From: Flavobacteriaceae bacterium
GTDB taxonomy: Bacteria > Bacteroidota > Bacteroidia > Flavobacteriales > Flavobacteriaceae
Direction: 5' to 3'
Length of the DNA stretch: 52,807 nt
NCBI GenBank assembly: GCA_947483075.1
Contig: CANKLE010000014.1
Span: 1 to 52,807, forward strand
Of the stretch, positions 18,078-26,646 are shown one piece after another; within the stretch, counting starts at the first letter, position 1, and every line of letters begins with the position of its first letter. The notes under the pieces were generated by a model that did not search any database, was not told the origin of the DNA, and worked only from the letters and a program-made list of their open reading frames with translations. A program made the translations under genes and the position numbers.

Positions 18078-18087
18078 GATAATAAAA

Positions 18088-18130
18088 GTGGAGACCTGAA
18101 CCCACTATAAAAAACGGTGCAAGCCGAAGC
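18088..18130 (+). promoter_or_regulatory. Repeated leader element, copy D (truncated, no gene downstream)
   Basis: Stem 1 (GTGG 18088-18091, CCAC 18102-18105) and loop AGACCTGAAC, then TATAAAAAACGG, closely match copy C. The conserved GAGTAGG part is missing and no reading frame follows before the terminator at 18188. Probably a leftover of a lost or rearranged gene. Confidence 0.5.
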
Positions 18131-18187
18131 GTTATTTATAAAAAGGTAATTAAGAATTAGTTTTTTTGGTAAATTCCAAAAGGATAT

Positions 18188-18216
18188 AAAAACGCCAGCT
18201 TTTGCTGGCGTTTTTT
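18188..18216. terminator. Bidirectional terminator between the small secreted gene and rpe
   Basis: AACGCCAGC (18191-18199) pairs with GCTGGCGTT (18204-18212) with a TTTT loop. T runs on both strands allow it to end transcription from the left (+) and from rpe (-). Confidence 0.88.
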
Positions 18217-18240
18217 AATTGGTGAGGTATGATTATGATT

Positions 18241-18903
18241 TTAGATACAAGTCATTTTTTTTAAATCAGCTATAGTCTGCGTTGGATTTTCCGCTTTAAA
18301 CACAAAGTTGCCAGCTACCAATACATCGGCGCCGGCTTGGGCCAAGGCAGCTGCGTTTTTATCGGTTACGCCGCCGTCAATTTCGATGAGCGTTTTTGCG
18401 CCTTTTCGGGTAATGAGTTCTTTGAGTTGGGCAGTTTTGGTGTAGGTGTTTTCGATAAAAGATTGTCCGCCAAAACCGGGATTTACGCTCATGATACACA
18501 CCAGATCAATGTCTTGAATTACATCTTCCAATAAATGCACCGGCGTGTGCGGATTGAGGGCTACTCCGGCTTGCATGCCTTCGGCTTTGATGGCTTGCAG
18601 GGTGCGGTGCAAATGGGTGCAGGCTTCGTAATGCACGGTCAAAATGTCGGCGCCCAATTGCTTGAAGGTTTTGATGTAGCGATCGGGATCAACGATCATC
18701 AAATGCACATCAATGGTTTTGGTTGCGTGTTTGGTGATGGCTTCGAGTACCGGCATGCCAAAGGAAATGTTGGGCACAAAAACGCCGTCCATGATGTCGA
18801 TGTGAAACCAATCGGCTTGGCTGGCATTAATGAGTTCAATGTCGCGTTGCAGGTTGGCAAAATCCGCGGCTAATACAGAGGGAGCAATTCGAACGTTTTT
18901 CAT
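18241..18903 (-). CDS. rpe: Ribulose-phosphate 3-epimerase
   Basis: 220 aa, the usual length. It interconverts ribulose 5-phosphate and xylulose 5-phosphate in the pentose phosphate pathway. TIM-barrel landmarks are complete: VLAADFANL, the metal-site region WFHIDIMDGVFVPNISFG, VHLMIVDP, MSVNPGFGGQSFI, and phosphate-binding IEIDGGV and VAGNFVF. It lies downstream of rpoD, separated by a terminator. A diverged remnant of the last 24 codons of an rpe gene lies at 15360-15431 in the same orientation. Confidence 0.97.
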   Translation of the reverse strand: MKNVRIAPSVLAADFANLQRDIELINASQADWFHIDIMDGVFVPNISFGMPVLEAITKHATKTIDVHLMIVDPDRYIKTFKQLGADILTVHYEACTHLHRTLQAIKAEGMQAGVALNPHTPVHLLEDVIQDIDLVCIMSVNPGFGGQSFIENTYTKTAQLKELITRKGAKTLIEIDGGVTDKNAAALAQAGADVLVAGNFVFKAENPTQTIADLKKMTCI

Positions 18904-18923
18904 AGGAGTGGTATACGGGAAGT

Positions 18924-18957
18924 AAAAACCCTTGTCAACTTTTTTCGTTCACAAGGG
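18924..18957 (-). terminator. Terminator of rpoD
   Basis: On the minus strand CCCTTGT-G-AAC pairs with GTT-G-ACAAGGG (one G-G mismatch) and is followed by TTTTTA. It lies between rpoD and rpe. Confidence 0.75.
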
Positions 18958-18965
18958 CTGATAGG

Positions 18966-19829
18966 TTATCCCAAATAGGTTTTTAAAATTTTACTTCTAG
19001 AAGTGTGTTTCAATCGGCGAATGGCTTTCTCCTTAATCTGACGCACGCGCTCGCGGGTTAAATCAAAGGTTTCACCAATTTCTTCCAAGGTCATCGGGTG
19101 TTGATCGCCCAAACCAAAATACAAACGCACCACGTCGGCTTCTCTTGGGGTTAGGGTTTCTAACGAACGCTCAATTTCAGTACGCAAGGATTCGTGAATC
19201 AATTCGCGGTCTGGATTCGGAGATTCGCCCGAACGCAATACATCGTATAAGTTAGAATCTTCTCCTTCTACCAGCGGTGCATCCATCGACAAGTGACGCC
19301 CAGAGTTTTTCATGCTCTCTTTTACGTCATTCACCGTCATGTCCAATTCTTTGGCGATTTCTTCGGCAGAGGGTGGACGCTCATTGGATTGCTCCAACAA
19401 GGCATACATTTTATTGATTTTATTGATTGATCCAATTTTGTTCAACGGCAAACGCACAATACGCGATTGCTCAGCCAAAGCTTGCAAAATCGATTGACGA
19501 ATCCACCAAACGGCATAGGAAATAAATTTAAATCCACGGGTTTCGTCAAAACGTTGAGCCGCTTTGATTAAGCCTAAATTTCCTTCGTTAATTAAATCGG
19601 GGAGGGTAAGCCCTTGGTTTTGGTATTGTTTGGCTACAGAAACCACAAAACGCAAATTGGCTTTGGTTAGTTTTTCGAGGGCTTTTTGATCACCAGCTTT
19701 GATCTTTTGTGCCAATTCTACTTCTTCGTCTGCGGTAATTAAGTCTACTTTTCCAATTTCTTGTAAGTACTTGTCTAACGATGCAGTTTCACGATTGGTT
19801 ACCTGCTTGGTAATCTTGAGTTGTCTCAT
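18966..19829 (-). CDS. rpoD: Primary RNA polymerase sigma factor (RpoD/SigA)
   Basis: 287 aa. The short form without region 1.1 is normal for the housekeeping sigma of Bacteroidota. Regions in order: 1.2 ([16 protein letters not shown]), 2.1-2.4 ([36 protein letters not shown]), 3 ([14 protein letters not shown]) and 4 with its helix-turn-helix ([20 protein letters not shown]). This sigma reads promoters of the form TTTG-N19-TAnnTTTG, candidates for which occur in this window. It lies between pnp and rpe, with terminators on both sides. Confidence 0.97.
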   Translation of the reverse strand: MRQLKITKQVTNRETASLDKYLQEIGKVDLITADEEVELAQKIKAGDQKALEKLTKANLRFVVSVAKQYQNQGLTLPDLINEGNLGLIKAAQRFDETRGFKFISYAVWWIRQSILQALAEQSRIVRLPLNKIGSINKINKMYALLEQSNERPPSAEEIAKELDMTVNDVKESMKNSGRHLSMDAPLVEGEDSNLYDVLRSGESPNPDRELIHESLRTEIERSLETLTPREADVVRLYFGLGDQHPMTLEEIGETFDLTRERVRQIKEKAIRRLKHTSRSKILKTYLG

Positions 19830-19933
19830 AGTAAGGTCCTGTTTTTTTTAAGTGTACGGGTCTTGTACGTTGTAAAACACAATTAAGTTACAAAACGACT
19901 AAAATTATTTTTTATTAGGGAACTTTCTGCCAT

Positions 19934-19961
19934 AAAAAAGCCCCAATAGTCTATTGGGGCT
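19934..19961 (-). terminator. Terminator of pnp
   Basis: An 11-bp palindromic stem AGCCCCAATAG / CTATTGGGGCT (19939-19961) is followed on the minus strand by a run of six T. Confidence 0.9.
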
Positions 19962-19989
19962 CATGTATATTAAAGACATTGTCTTTTTT

Positions 19990-22122
19990 TTATTCTCTTG
20001 GAGGTCTTGGTAATAAGGCTTTACGCGATACTTTTTCTTTTCTCGTTTTCGGATCCAAGCCAAAGTATTTCACCATAAACACATCTCCCATGTTCACTAC
20101 GTCGGTTACATTTTCTGTGCGTTCCCAAGCCAATTCAGATACGTGTAACAACACCTCATTTCCTGGCGCGTCTAGGTATTCTACCACGGCTCCAAAATCT
20201 AAGAGTTTAATTACTTTCACTTCATAAGCTTCCCCTACAGTAGGTTTGAAAATGATCGAATCAATTTTGGCCATTACGGCTGCAATTCCTTTCGGATCTG
20301 TTCCTAAAATCTCTACCACACCTTGCTCGTCAACTTCGTTGATTACGATAGTTGTTCCGGTAGCTTTTTGTAATTCTTGGATTACTTTTCCACCAGGTCC
20401 AATCAAGGCACCAATGAAGTTGCCAGGAATCGTACGCATGATGATTTTTGGTGAGTGATCTTTCACGTCGGCTCTTGGCGTAGCAATGGTTTCAACCAAT
20501 TTGCCTAAGATGTGCATACGACCATCACGTGCTTGGTTTAACGCTTGCTCCATGATGTCATAACGCAATCCGTCAATTTTGATGTCCATTTGACAAGCGG
20601 TGATTCCGTCTTTGGTTCCAGTTACTTTAAAGTCCATGTCACCCAAGTGATCTTCGTCACCCAAGATATCCGATAATACCGCAAAATTTTGTCCGTCAGT
20701 GATTAATCCCATGGCAATTCCGGAAACCGGTTTTACCATTTGAACTCCTGCATCCATCAAGGCCATAGTTCCCGCACATACGGTAGCCATAGAAGACGAA
20801 CCATTAGATTCCAATACTTCCGATACAATACGGATGGTATATGGACAATCGGCAGGAATCATGTTTTTCAAGGCGCGTTGGGCCAAGTTTCCGTGTCCTA
20901 CTTCACGACGAGATGTTCCACGAAGTGGTTTGGCTTCTCCCGTTGAGAACGGAGGGAAATTATAGTGCAAGTAGAATTTTTCTTCTCCTTGTTCTGTAGG
21001 CGAATCAATTTGGTTGGCTTCTCTAGAAGTTCCTAAAGTTACCGTAGCCAAGGCTTGTGTTTCTCCACGGGTAAACAAGGAAGATCCGTGTACCGATGGC
21101 AAATAATCAGTTTCACACCAAATCGGTCTGATATCAGTAGTTTTTCGGCCGTCCAAACGAATCCCTTTTTCAAGGATTACATTACGTACGGCTTCTTTGT
21201 TGGTTTTGTAAAAATACTTCCCAATTAATCCAGCTAAATCTGAATTGGCTGCGAAGTCTTCTTCAGAATACAAGGCTTTGCATTCGTCTTTTACAGCAGC
21301 AAATTTTTCGGTACGCTCGCTTTTTCCAGATGCTTCCATCGCAATGGCGAAACATTTGTCGTAGGCGGCTGTTTTTACTTTTTTGTATACTTCTTCGTCT
21401 TCAACTTCACCTTCGTAAGATCTGTAAGCGGGTGAACCAACTCCAGCTCTCAAACGTTCTTGTGCTTGAATTTGAACTTTGATGGCTTCGTGTGCAAACT
21501 TGATGGCTTCGATCATTTCGGCTTCTGAAATTTCTTTCATTTCACCTTCTACCATCGCTACCGAATCCATAGAGGCACCAATCATCATGTCGATGTCGGA
21601 CTCGGCTAATTTGGCTTTGCTTGGGTTGATGACTAATTTTCCGTTTACACGTGCTACGCGTACTTCAGAAATTAAATTGTAGAATGGAATGTCAGAAACG
21701 GCCAAGGCTGCTGATGCGGCTAAACCAGCCAAGGCATCGGGCATCACGTTTTCGTCGTGTGACATCAATTGAATCATTACTTGCGTTTCGGCGTGGTAAT
21801 CATCTGGGAAAAGTGGACGCAATACACGGTCTACCAATCGCATGGTCAATACCTCGTTGTCGCTCGGGCGGGCTTCTCTTTTAAAAAATCCACCAGGAAA
21901 TCTACCGGCTGCGGCAAATTTTTCGCGGTAATCAACTGTTAGGGGTAAAAAATCTACCGCTGGATTGGCAGTTCTAGCAGAAACAGCTGTAGCCAATAGC
22001 ATACAGTTGCCTAAGCGAACCACAACTGAACCGTCGGCTTGTTTGGCCAACTTCCCTGTTTCGATCGAAATGGTTCTACCATCTCCTAAATCGATAACTT
22101 CTTTCGTTACGTTTGGAATCAT
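19990..22122 (-). CDS. pnp: Polyribonucleotide nucleotidyltransferase (PNPase)
   Basis: 710 aa, the normal length. A trimeric 3'-5' phosphorolytic exoribonuclease in mRNA decay. Two RNase PH-like domains (about 10-230 and 310-545; [18 protein letters not shown] and [13 protein letters not shown]) flank an all-alpha linker. A KH domain (about 550-615; [18 protein letters not shown]) and an S1 domain (about 620-695; [15 protein letters not shown]) follow. It lies downstream of rpsO, the order common in bacteria, but here a terminator-like hairpin and an inverted repeat separate them. Confidence 0.97.
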   Translation of the reverse strand: MIPNVTKEVIDLGDGRTISIETGKLAKQADGSVVVRLGNCMLLATAVSARTANPAVDFLPLTVDYREKFAAAGRFPGGFFKREARPSDNEVLTMRLVDRVLRPLFPDDYHAETQVMIQLMSHDENVMPDALAGLAASAALAVSDIPFYNLISEVRVARVNGKLVINPSKAKLAESDIDMMIGASMDSVAMVEGEMKEISEAEMIEAIKFAHEAIKVQIQAQERLRAGVGSPAYRSYEGEVEDEEVYKKVKTAAYDKCFAIAMEASGKSERTEKFAAVKDECKALYSEEDFAANSDLAGLIGKYFYKTNKEAVRNVILEKGIRLDGRKTTDIRPIWCETDYLPSVHGSSLFTRGETQALATVTLGTSREANQIDSPTEQGEEKFYLHYNFPPFSTGEAKPLRGTSRREVGHGNLAQRALKNMIPADCPYTIRIVSEVLESNGSSSMATVCAGTMALMDAGVQMVKPVSGIAMGLITDGQNFAVLSDILGDEDHLGDMDFKVTGTKDGITACQMDIKIDGLRYDIMEQALNQARDGRMHILGKLVETIATPRADVKDHSPKIIMRTIPGNFIGALIGPGGKVIQELQKATGTTIVINEVDEQGVVEILGTDPKGIAAVMAKIDSIIFKPTVGEAYEVKVIKLLDFGAVVEYLDAPGNEVLLHVSELAWERTENVTDVVNMGDVFMVKYFGLDPKTRKEKVSRKALLPRPPRE

Positions 22123-22205
22123 AATTTTTAAACTATTCTAATTAAACAATGGGTAAGTTGTGTTGTAGTTGTTGTAGTTGTGCGAACCCAATGAAAAACC
22201 AAACT

Positions 22206-22292
22206 TTTTAGCCCCCCGACCCTCAAAGGAGGAGCTTGTAATTTATTTGTACCAATCGGCACGGAACTCCTTTGAGGATAAGGAGCTAAAAA
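22206..22292. repeat. Nested inverted repeat between rpsO and pnp
   Basis: CCTCAAAGGAG (22221-22231) pairs with CTCCTTTGAGG (22267-22277), and outside it TTTTTAGC (22206-22213) with GCTAAAAA (22285-22292). It resembles the 'CTCCTTTGAGGG' intergenic repeats I associate with Bacteroidota. No gene is seen in 22128-22324. Confidence 0.65.
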
Positions 22293-22318
22293 AAAGAGGC
22301 GCGTAGGCACCTCTTTTC
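22289..22318 (-). terminator. Terminator of rpsO
   Basis: On the minus strand AAAAGAGGTGC pairs with GCGCCTCTTTT (one G-T pair) and ends in a T run. It lies directly after the rpsO stop. Confidence 0.8.
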
Positions 22319-22324
22319 TATTGA

Positions 22325-22594
22325 TTATTTTCTAATATTCAATACTTTGATAATCTCACGGTATCTGTTGATCTCGGTTTTCTTCAAGTAATCCAACAAA
22401 CTACGTCTTTTACCTACCAACTTTACCAATGAACGCTCGGTGTTGTAATCGTGACGATTTTTTTTCAAGTGCTCAGTCAAGTGATTGATTCTGAATGTAA
22501 ACAAGGCGATTTGGCCTTCTGCAGATCCTGTGTTTTCTGCTTTTCCTCCGTGTTCAGCGAAGATTCCTGTTTTAACTTCTTTAGTTAAGTACAT
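22325..22594 (-). CDS. rpsO: 30S ribosomal protein S15
   Basis: 89 aa starting MYLTKEVKTGIFAEHGGK, which is the usual flavobacterial S15 start; a longer in-frame extension to 22642 has no family support. S15 motifs are complete: TGSAEGQIALFTFRINHLTE, LKKNRHDYNTERSLVKLVGK, RRSLLDYLKK. It binds 16S rRNA early in 30S assembly. A terminator follows and pnp lies downstream. Confidence 0.96.
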   Translation of the reverse strand: MYLTKEVKTGIFAEHGGKAENTGSAEGQIALFTFRINHLTEHLKKNRHDYNTERSLVKLVGKRRSLLDYLKKTEINRYREIIKVLNIRK

Positions 22595-22735
22595 GCTAAT
22601 ATTATTTAAATGATTATTATGTATATACTGCGGTTTTCGCAATTCGAGTGCAAAGCTAGTATTTATTTTGAGAATGAAAAATTAATAATGAAAAATTATA
22701 AATGCGATTAACGAATTTTTCAATCTTTAAATCCT

Positions 22736-23197
22736 TCAATCTTTAAATAATTTAGCAACTTCCTCATTCACCCATTCCAAAAAGCGTTCGTCGGCTGCAG
22801 TAAACGGATCGAGTACATGGCTGTCAATGTCGATTTGACCAATGTTTATTCCCTGCACAAATAAGGGAATTACAATTTCTGATTTTACGGTGAAGCTGCA
22901 AGCAATATAATTGTCTTGCGCTTGTACGTCGGGCACTACAAAATTTTGATTGGATTCGGCCACTTGGCCACAAATTCCTTTGCCAAACGGAATCACCGTA
23001 TGATCGGTTGCGGCTCCGGCATAAGGACCTAAATGCAAGGTTTTGTTTTCGGCATTGGCAAAATAAAATCCCACCCAGTTGTAATAGGAGATTTCTTGGC
23101 GCAGCAATTCGCAGAGTTGTTGCAGTTTTTCGTTTCTTGTCGCTTTTTCGTCAAGCAAAAGCGCATGTATTTGGGGTTTTAGAAATTCGAAAGCCAT
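22736..23197 (-). CDS. GAF-domain protein of the free methionine-R-sulfoxide reductase family
   Basis: 153 aa from the ATG at 23197 (MAFEFLKPQIHALLLDE); the longer frame to 23293 lacks support and would overlap the divergent xrtF promoter. The GAF fold of fRMsr enzymes is clear: NWVGFYFA, LHLGPYAG, GKGICGQVAESN, NYIACSFTVKSEIVIPL, GQIDIDSHV. fRMsr reduces free Met-R-sulfoxide using three Cys. The Cys of GKGICG and the catalytic Cys of YIAC are present, but the first (in IAC just after GPxxG of the E. coli protein, about residue 84) is replaced in GAATDH. Activity is therefore uncertain. Confidence 0.85.
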   Translation of the reverse strand: MAFEFLKPQIHALLLDEKATRNEKLQQLCELLRQEISYYNWVGFYFANAENKTLHLGPYAGAATDHTVIPFGKGICGQVAESNQNFVVPDVQAQDNYIACSFTVKSEIVIPLFVQGINIGQIDIDSHVLDPFTAADERFLEWVNEEVAKLFKD

Positions 23198-23219
23198 CTT
23201 TTTTTGCACAAAAATAGCA

Positions 23220-23250
23220 TTTGTTGACCAAAGTGAAATGCCTATATTTG
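23220..23250 (+). promoter_or_regulatory. Promoter of xrtF
   Basis: TTTG (23220-23223), 19 bp, TATATTTG (23243-23250): an exact match to the Bacteroidota housekeeping promoter. Transcription would start near 23257, just before the GTG at 23263, which rules out the longer open frame from 23221 as the real start. Confidence 0.7.
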
Positions 23251-23262
23251 AAAAAAAATACA

Positions 23263-23817
23263 GTGAAGGAACAGCTGCAAGAATACAAACCATTTTTACT
23301 TTTTTTAGCTAAATTTTTTGGCACCTACGGTGTATTCACGGCAGCATATGAGTTGTATCTTTTTCAATCTACCTCACTATCTCTGTTTCAAGTTGACGGA
23401 TTTACCCGGTTGGTTTCAGAGCAAGTACAAGGATTGTTACAAGGACTAGGGTATACGGCCGATTTGCATCAACTAGCCAAACAACCGGCCATGCTTTTGT
23501 TTCTCGAACACCAGCCAATCGCTCGAATTGTAGAGGGATGCAATGCCTTGAGTGTGATTATTTTGTTTGTAGCCTTTGTGATTGCTTTTTCAGGCAAATG
23601 GAAAACTACCCTGCTTTTTGTTATGCTAGGGGCATTTCTCATTCATGTGTTGAATGTAGTGCGCATTGCCTTGTTGAGCATTGCTTTATTGTTTTTCCCT
23701 CAATACAGCCATTTTTTGCACGATGTTGTGTTTCCGTTGTTTATTTATGGGGTTGTTTTTTTACTTTGGATAGTATGGGTTTTTAACTTTTCAGGACATG
23801 TGGCCAAAAAAAAATAA
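23263..23817 (+). CDS. xrtF: Exosortase family protein XrtF
   Basis: 184 aa from GTG at 23263 (start chosen because a promoter lies at 23220-23250). A multi-pass membrane protein. The exosortase catalytic triad residues can be seen: Cys in IVEGCNALSV, Arg in NVVRIALLS and His in FLHDVVFPLF. Exosortases are transpeptidase-like enzymes that process C-terminal sorting tails of exported proteins; XrtF is the flavobacterial form. Its last codons overlap the start of the XrtF-associated gene by 20 bp. Its substrate is not evident in this window. Confidence 0.92.
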   Translation: MKEQLQEYKPFLLFLAKFFGTYGVFTAAYELYLFQSTSLSLFQVDGFTRLVSEQVQGLLQGLGYTADLHQLAKQPAMLLFLEHQPIARIVEGCNALSVIILFVAFVIAFSGKWKTTLLFVMLGAFLIHVLNVVRIALLSIALLFFPQYSHFLHDVVFPLFIYGVVFLLWIVWVFNFSGHVAKKK

Positions 23818-24235
23818 AAGAATAGCCATCGGTTTGGGCGTGTTGTTGGTACTGCTTTTGGCGGCTGTTCGTGCTTTTGAAACCAGCATCTTCTATGACC
23901 CCTTTATTTCCTATTATAAAAACGATTACCAAACTCTAGCCTATCCAGAATTTAATAGTGTACAATTGTTGGCGTCATACAGTTTTCGATTTGCACTAAA
24001 CACACTTTTATCGCTGATGCTATTGTATGTACTCTTTGCCGATAAAACTATGTTGAAAGTAGCGGGTGCCTTATACGGCTTGTTTTTTGCAGGTCTTATT
24101 TTGTTGTTTTTTGCCTTGTTTTATTTTTATCAACAGCCTTCTGCATTTGTTGTTTTTTACGTGAGGCGATTCCTCATTCAGCCCTTGTTTATTATTCTTT
24201 TTATCCCTGCTTTTTACTACCAAAAACGACAGTAA
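23798..24235 (+). CDS. Exosortase F-associated membrane protein
   Basis: 145 aa, overlapping xrtF by 20 bp and so probably translated with it. Several hydrophobic helices: residues 9-25, about 60-80 (FALNTLLSLMLLYVLFA), 86-110 and 122-140. ETSIFYDPFISYYKND and YVRRFLIQPLFIILFIP are typical of the small protein that accompanies XrtF in Flavobacteria. Function unknown; it presumably assists or anchors XrtF. Confidence 0.87.
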   Translation: MWPKKNKRIAIGLGVLLVLLLAAVRAFETSIFYDPFISYYKNDYQTLAYPEFNSVQLLASYSFRFALNTLLSLMLLYVLFADKTMLKVAGALYGLFFAGLILLFFALFYFYQQPSAFVVFYVRRFLIQPLFIILFIPAFYYQKRQ

Positions 24236-24303
24236 TAAGAAATTCTAAAGGATGAAAATCAAAAAAGCTTCGGCCCTTTGTCAATTATAGTAATTAAAAC
24301 TAC

Positions 24304-25224
24304 ATGTCAAAAAATGTATTGTGTATAGGAGCTCTCTTGCTAGATGAACTCTATTTTTGCGATCAAGCGGTGCAACTGCATACCTCAAACCCGGCTCGAA
24401 AAAGCGTTTCATTGGGTGGTGTGGTTGCCAATATTGCCCAATATTTAGCCCAATTTGCTGTTGATGTTTCCTTGTTGACTGCTTTTGGAACTGATTCTGA
24501 AGCAGCCTTTGTGCAAGAACAACTGGATACTTTACACATCTTGTATGCCGAATCGATCTCTGTTCAGGCCAATACCGGAAAATACGTTTCGATTTTAAAT
24601 CCCGATGGGAGTTTGCAATTGGCGGTTTGCGAAGATGAGTGTACCGCAAGCATTACTCCCGATTATTTAGCATCAAAATCAGCTTACCTCACACAATTTG
24701 ATCTGTGGGTTATCGATACCAATTTATCTCTTGATTCCATAAAATGGTGCATTGATTTTTGCATTAGCCAGAACAAAAAAATAATCATTGAACCGGTTTC
24801 TGTGCCCAAAGCCCATAAATTAGCTACACTAGCATTGTCGGGCGTGTTTATGATTACCCCAAATGAAGAAGAACTTTCGGCTATTTTGGGCAATTCAATA
24901 GCTGCATTTCCCTCACAATTGTTAGATCAAGGGGTTCAACAAATATGGTTGCGCAAAGGTGGACAAGGTTCTGAAATGCATTTGTCACAAAGGGTTACCA
25001 AATTAGCTGCAAAAAAAGTAGCAGTTACAGACACTACAGGAGCTGGAGATGCTGCCTTGGCCGCTTGGATTTATGGTTTTTTGACCAATGAAAACTCCGA
25101 CCACTGCATGCAAATGGGGCATGCCTTGGCCGCTGAAGTATTGCAGCATAAAGGCGCTGTTATTCCGGGAATGACATCCGAACAACTACATCAATTAACA
25201 CAAAATAGCCGTTATGATTCCTAA
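24304..25224 (+). CDS. psuK: PfkB-family kinase, probable pseudouridine kinase
   Basis: 306 aa. PfkB/ribokinase fold: N-terminal LCIGALLLDEL, substrate-side motif SLGGVVANIAQYLA and the C-terminal catalytic motif DTTGAGDAALAAW with its Asp base. The specific assignment as pseudouridine kinase (pseudouridine to its 5'-phosphate) rests on the next gene, psuG, which overlaps by 11 bp. It begins 68 bp after the XrtF-associated gene and could be in the same transcript. Without psuG it would only be a 'PfkB sugar or nucleoside kinase'. Confidence 0.9.
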   Translation: MSKNVLCIGALLLDELYFCDQAVQLHTSNPARKSVSLGGVVANIAQYLAQFAVDVSLLTAFGTDSEAAFVQEQLDTLHILYAESISVQANTGKYVSILNPDGSLQLAVCEDECTASITPDYLASKSAYLTQFDLWVIDTNLSLDSIKWCIDFCISQNKKIIIEPVSVPKAHKLATLALSGVFMITPNEEELSAILGNSIAAFPSQLLDQGVQQIWLRKGGQGSEMHLSQRVTKLAAKKVAVTDTTGAGDAALAAWIYGFLTNENSDHCMQMGHALAAEVLQHKGAVIPGMTSEQLHQLTQNSRYDS

Positions 25225-26131
25225 TTCTTACCTTCAAATTCATCCCGATGTACAAGCTGCTTTGGCCCAAAACAAGCCCGTGGTTGCGCTCGAATCGACT
25301 ATAATTTCGCACGGAATGCCTTGGCCTCAAAATGCTATTACCGCAAAATCTGTAGAAGACGAGGTGCGGCAAATGGGAGCCGTTCCGGCAACTATTGCGA
25401 TTATTAATGGCAAGTGCATCGTGGGCTTGAGCTCGGACGAAATTGATTATTTTGGACAAGCCAAAAACGTGTGGAAAGTGAGTTTGCGCGACATGCCTTA
25501 TGTGATTTCACAACAATTACCGGGCGCAACTACCGTGGCGGCCACCATGCGCATCGCTTCGATGGTGGGCATTAAACTGTTTGCGACGGGCGGCATCGGT
25601 GGTGTACATCGCGGCGCGCAAGACAGCATGGATATTTCAGCCGATTTGACCGAAATGGCACAAACCAACGTAGCTATTGTAGCGGCTGGGGTGAAATCTA
25701 TTCTTGACATTGGCCTTACCTTAGAATACCTTGAGACATTAGGAATTCCGGTGGTGACTTATTTGCAAGATGAATTTCCTAGTTTTTATTCGTCCAAAAG
25801 CGGATTTCAATCGCCTTTGCGTTTGGATACGCCGCATGAAATTGCCCAGTTGATTCAAGCCAAATGGGATTTGCAATTGGCCGGATCGGTGTTGATTGCC
25901 AATCCCGTTCCCCAGGAGTTTGAAATGGATCAACAGGCCATCGAAAAAACCATTCAACAAGCCTTGGCGCAAGCCGATGCACAAGGCGTTAAAGGCAAAG
26001 AAATTACGCCCTTTTTACTCAAATACATCGCCGATACAACCCAAGGCGAAAGTTTAGAAGCCAATATTGCGCTGATTAAAAACAATGCGCGAACTGCTGC
26101 AGCAATTGCCGTGGCTTTATCTAAGCTGTAA
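25214..26131 (+). CDS. psuG: Pseudouridine-5'-phosphate glycosidase
   Basis: 305 aa, usual length. It splits the C-C glycosidic bond of pseudouridine 5'-phosphate to uracil and ribose 5-phosphate. Family motifs: VVALESTIISHGMPWPQN, the Schiff-base Lys region KVSLRDMPYV, PGATTVAATM, FATGGIGGVHRGA, SILDIGLTLEYLET and VKGKEITPFLL. With psuK it gives a complete route for using pseudouridine from RNA turnover. Starts inside the psuK coding end. Confidence 0.96.
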   Translation: MIPNSYLQIHPDVQAALAQNKPVVALESTIISHGMPWPQNAITAKSVEDEVRQMGAVPATIAIINGKCIVGLSSDEIDYFGQAKNVWKVSLRDMPYVISQQLPGATTVAATMRIASMVGIKLFATGGIGGVHRGAQDSMDISADLTEMAQTNVAIVAAGVKSILDIGLTLEYLETLGIPVVTYLQDEFPSFYSSKSGFQSPLRLDTPHEIAQLIQAKWDLQLAGSVLIANPVPQEFEMDQQAIEKTIQQALAQADAQGVKGKEITPFLLKYIADTTQGESLEANIALIKNNARTAAAIAVALSKL

Positions 26132-26189
26132 ATTTTAACTTAAAACCAACACATTCAAAGGGATATGTGCTTACTTTTGCCTCATGTTA

Positions 26190-26594
26190 ATGAAGAAATC
26201 CTTTAGCTTGCTCCTTGCATTTTTTATGCTGCTTTCCCAATTTGGGTTTGCATTTCAGGTGCACTATTGTGGCGAATCGATTGAATCGGTTCAGTTTGAC
26301 ACCTTGGTGACTCAACAAAATGCCGAGGCAAGTTGTTGTAGAATAATGGAGAAGACTTCTTCTTGTTGCAAATCAAAAACCATTCAACTCTCTAAGAAAT
26401 CGGATACTTTTATACCCATTCAACACGCAACAACTTCAGCAATTTTAGTTGTCTCATCCCGCATAACCACAGATTGGTTTTGCCCATCTTATGGCACAGC
26501 TGTTACACCAACAATTCCTACCTATTATTGGGAATCGCATGCGCCTCCCTTATTTAAGTTGTATTCTCAATTTATTTATTACGATAAAGTTTAG
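26190..26594 (+). CDS. Small Cys-rich secreted protein of a metal/TonB cassette
   Basis: 134 aa from ATG 26190 (MKKSFSLLLAFFMLLSQFGF), with another possible ATG two codons earlier at 26184. Signal peptide, then a Cys- and His-bearing segment (QVHYCGES, ASCCRIMEK, SSCCKSK), a pattern consistent with metal binding. A -7-like TACTTTTG (26172-26179) lies directly upstream, so the transcript would be almost leaderless. Proteins with an HYC motif often precede metal-linked TonB receptors in Bacteroidota; the receptor (26647) and an HMA protein (28742) follow here. Exact function unknown. Confidence 0.75.
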   Translation: MKKSFSLLLAFFMLLSQFGFAFQVHYCGESIESVQFDTLVTQQNAEASCCRIMEKTSSCCKSKTIQLSKKSDTFIPIQHATTSAILVVSSRITTDWFCPSYGTAVTPTIPTYYWESHAPPLFKLYSQFIYYDKV

Positions 26595-26646
26595 CTTAGT
26601 TTTTGTTCACTAATTGTGAAAACACTACTAATCTAATTTCTTTATT

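Noticed and set aside
17557..18130. preQ1-I riboswitch
   Set aside because: The hairpin plus A-rich tail resembles it, but the conserved preQ1 loop and tail are absent and no queuosine gene follows.
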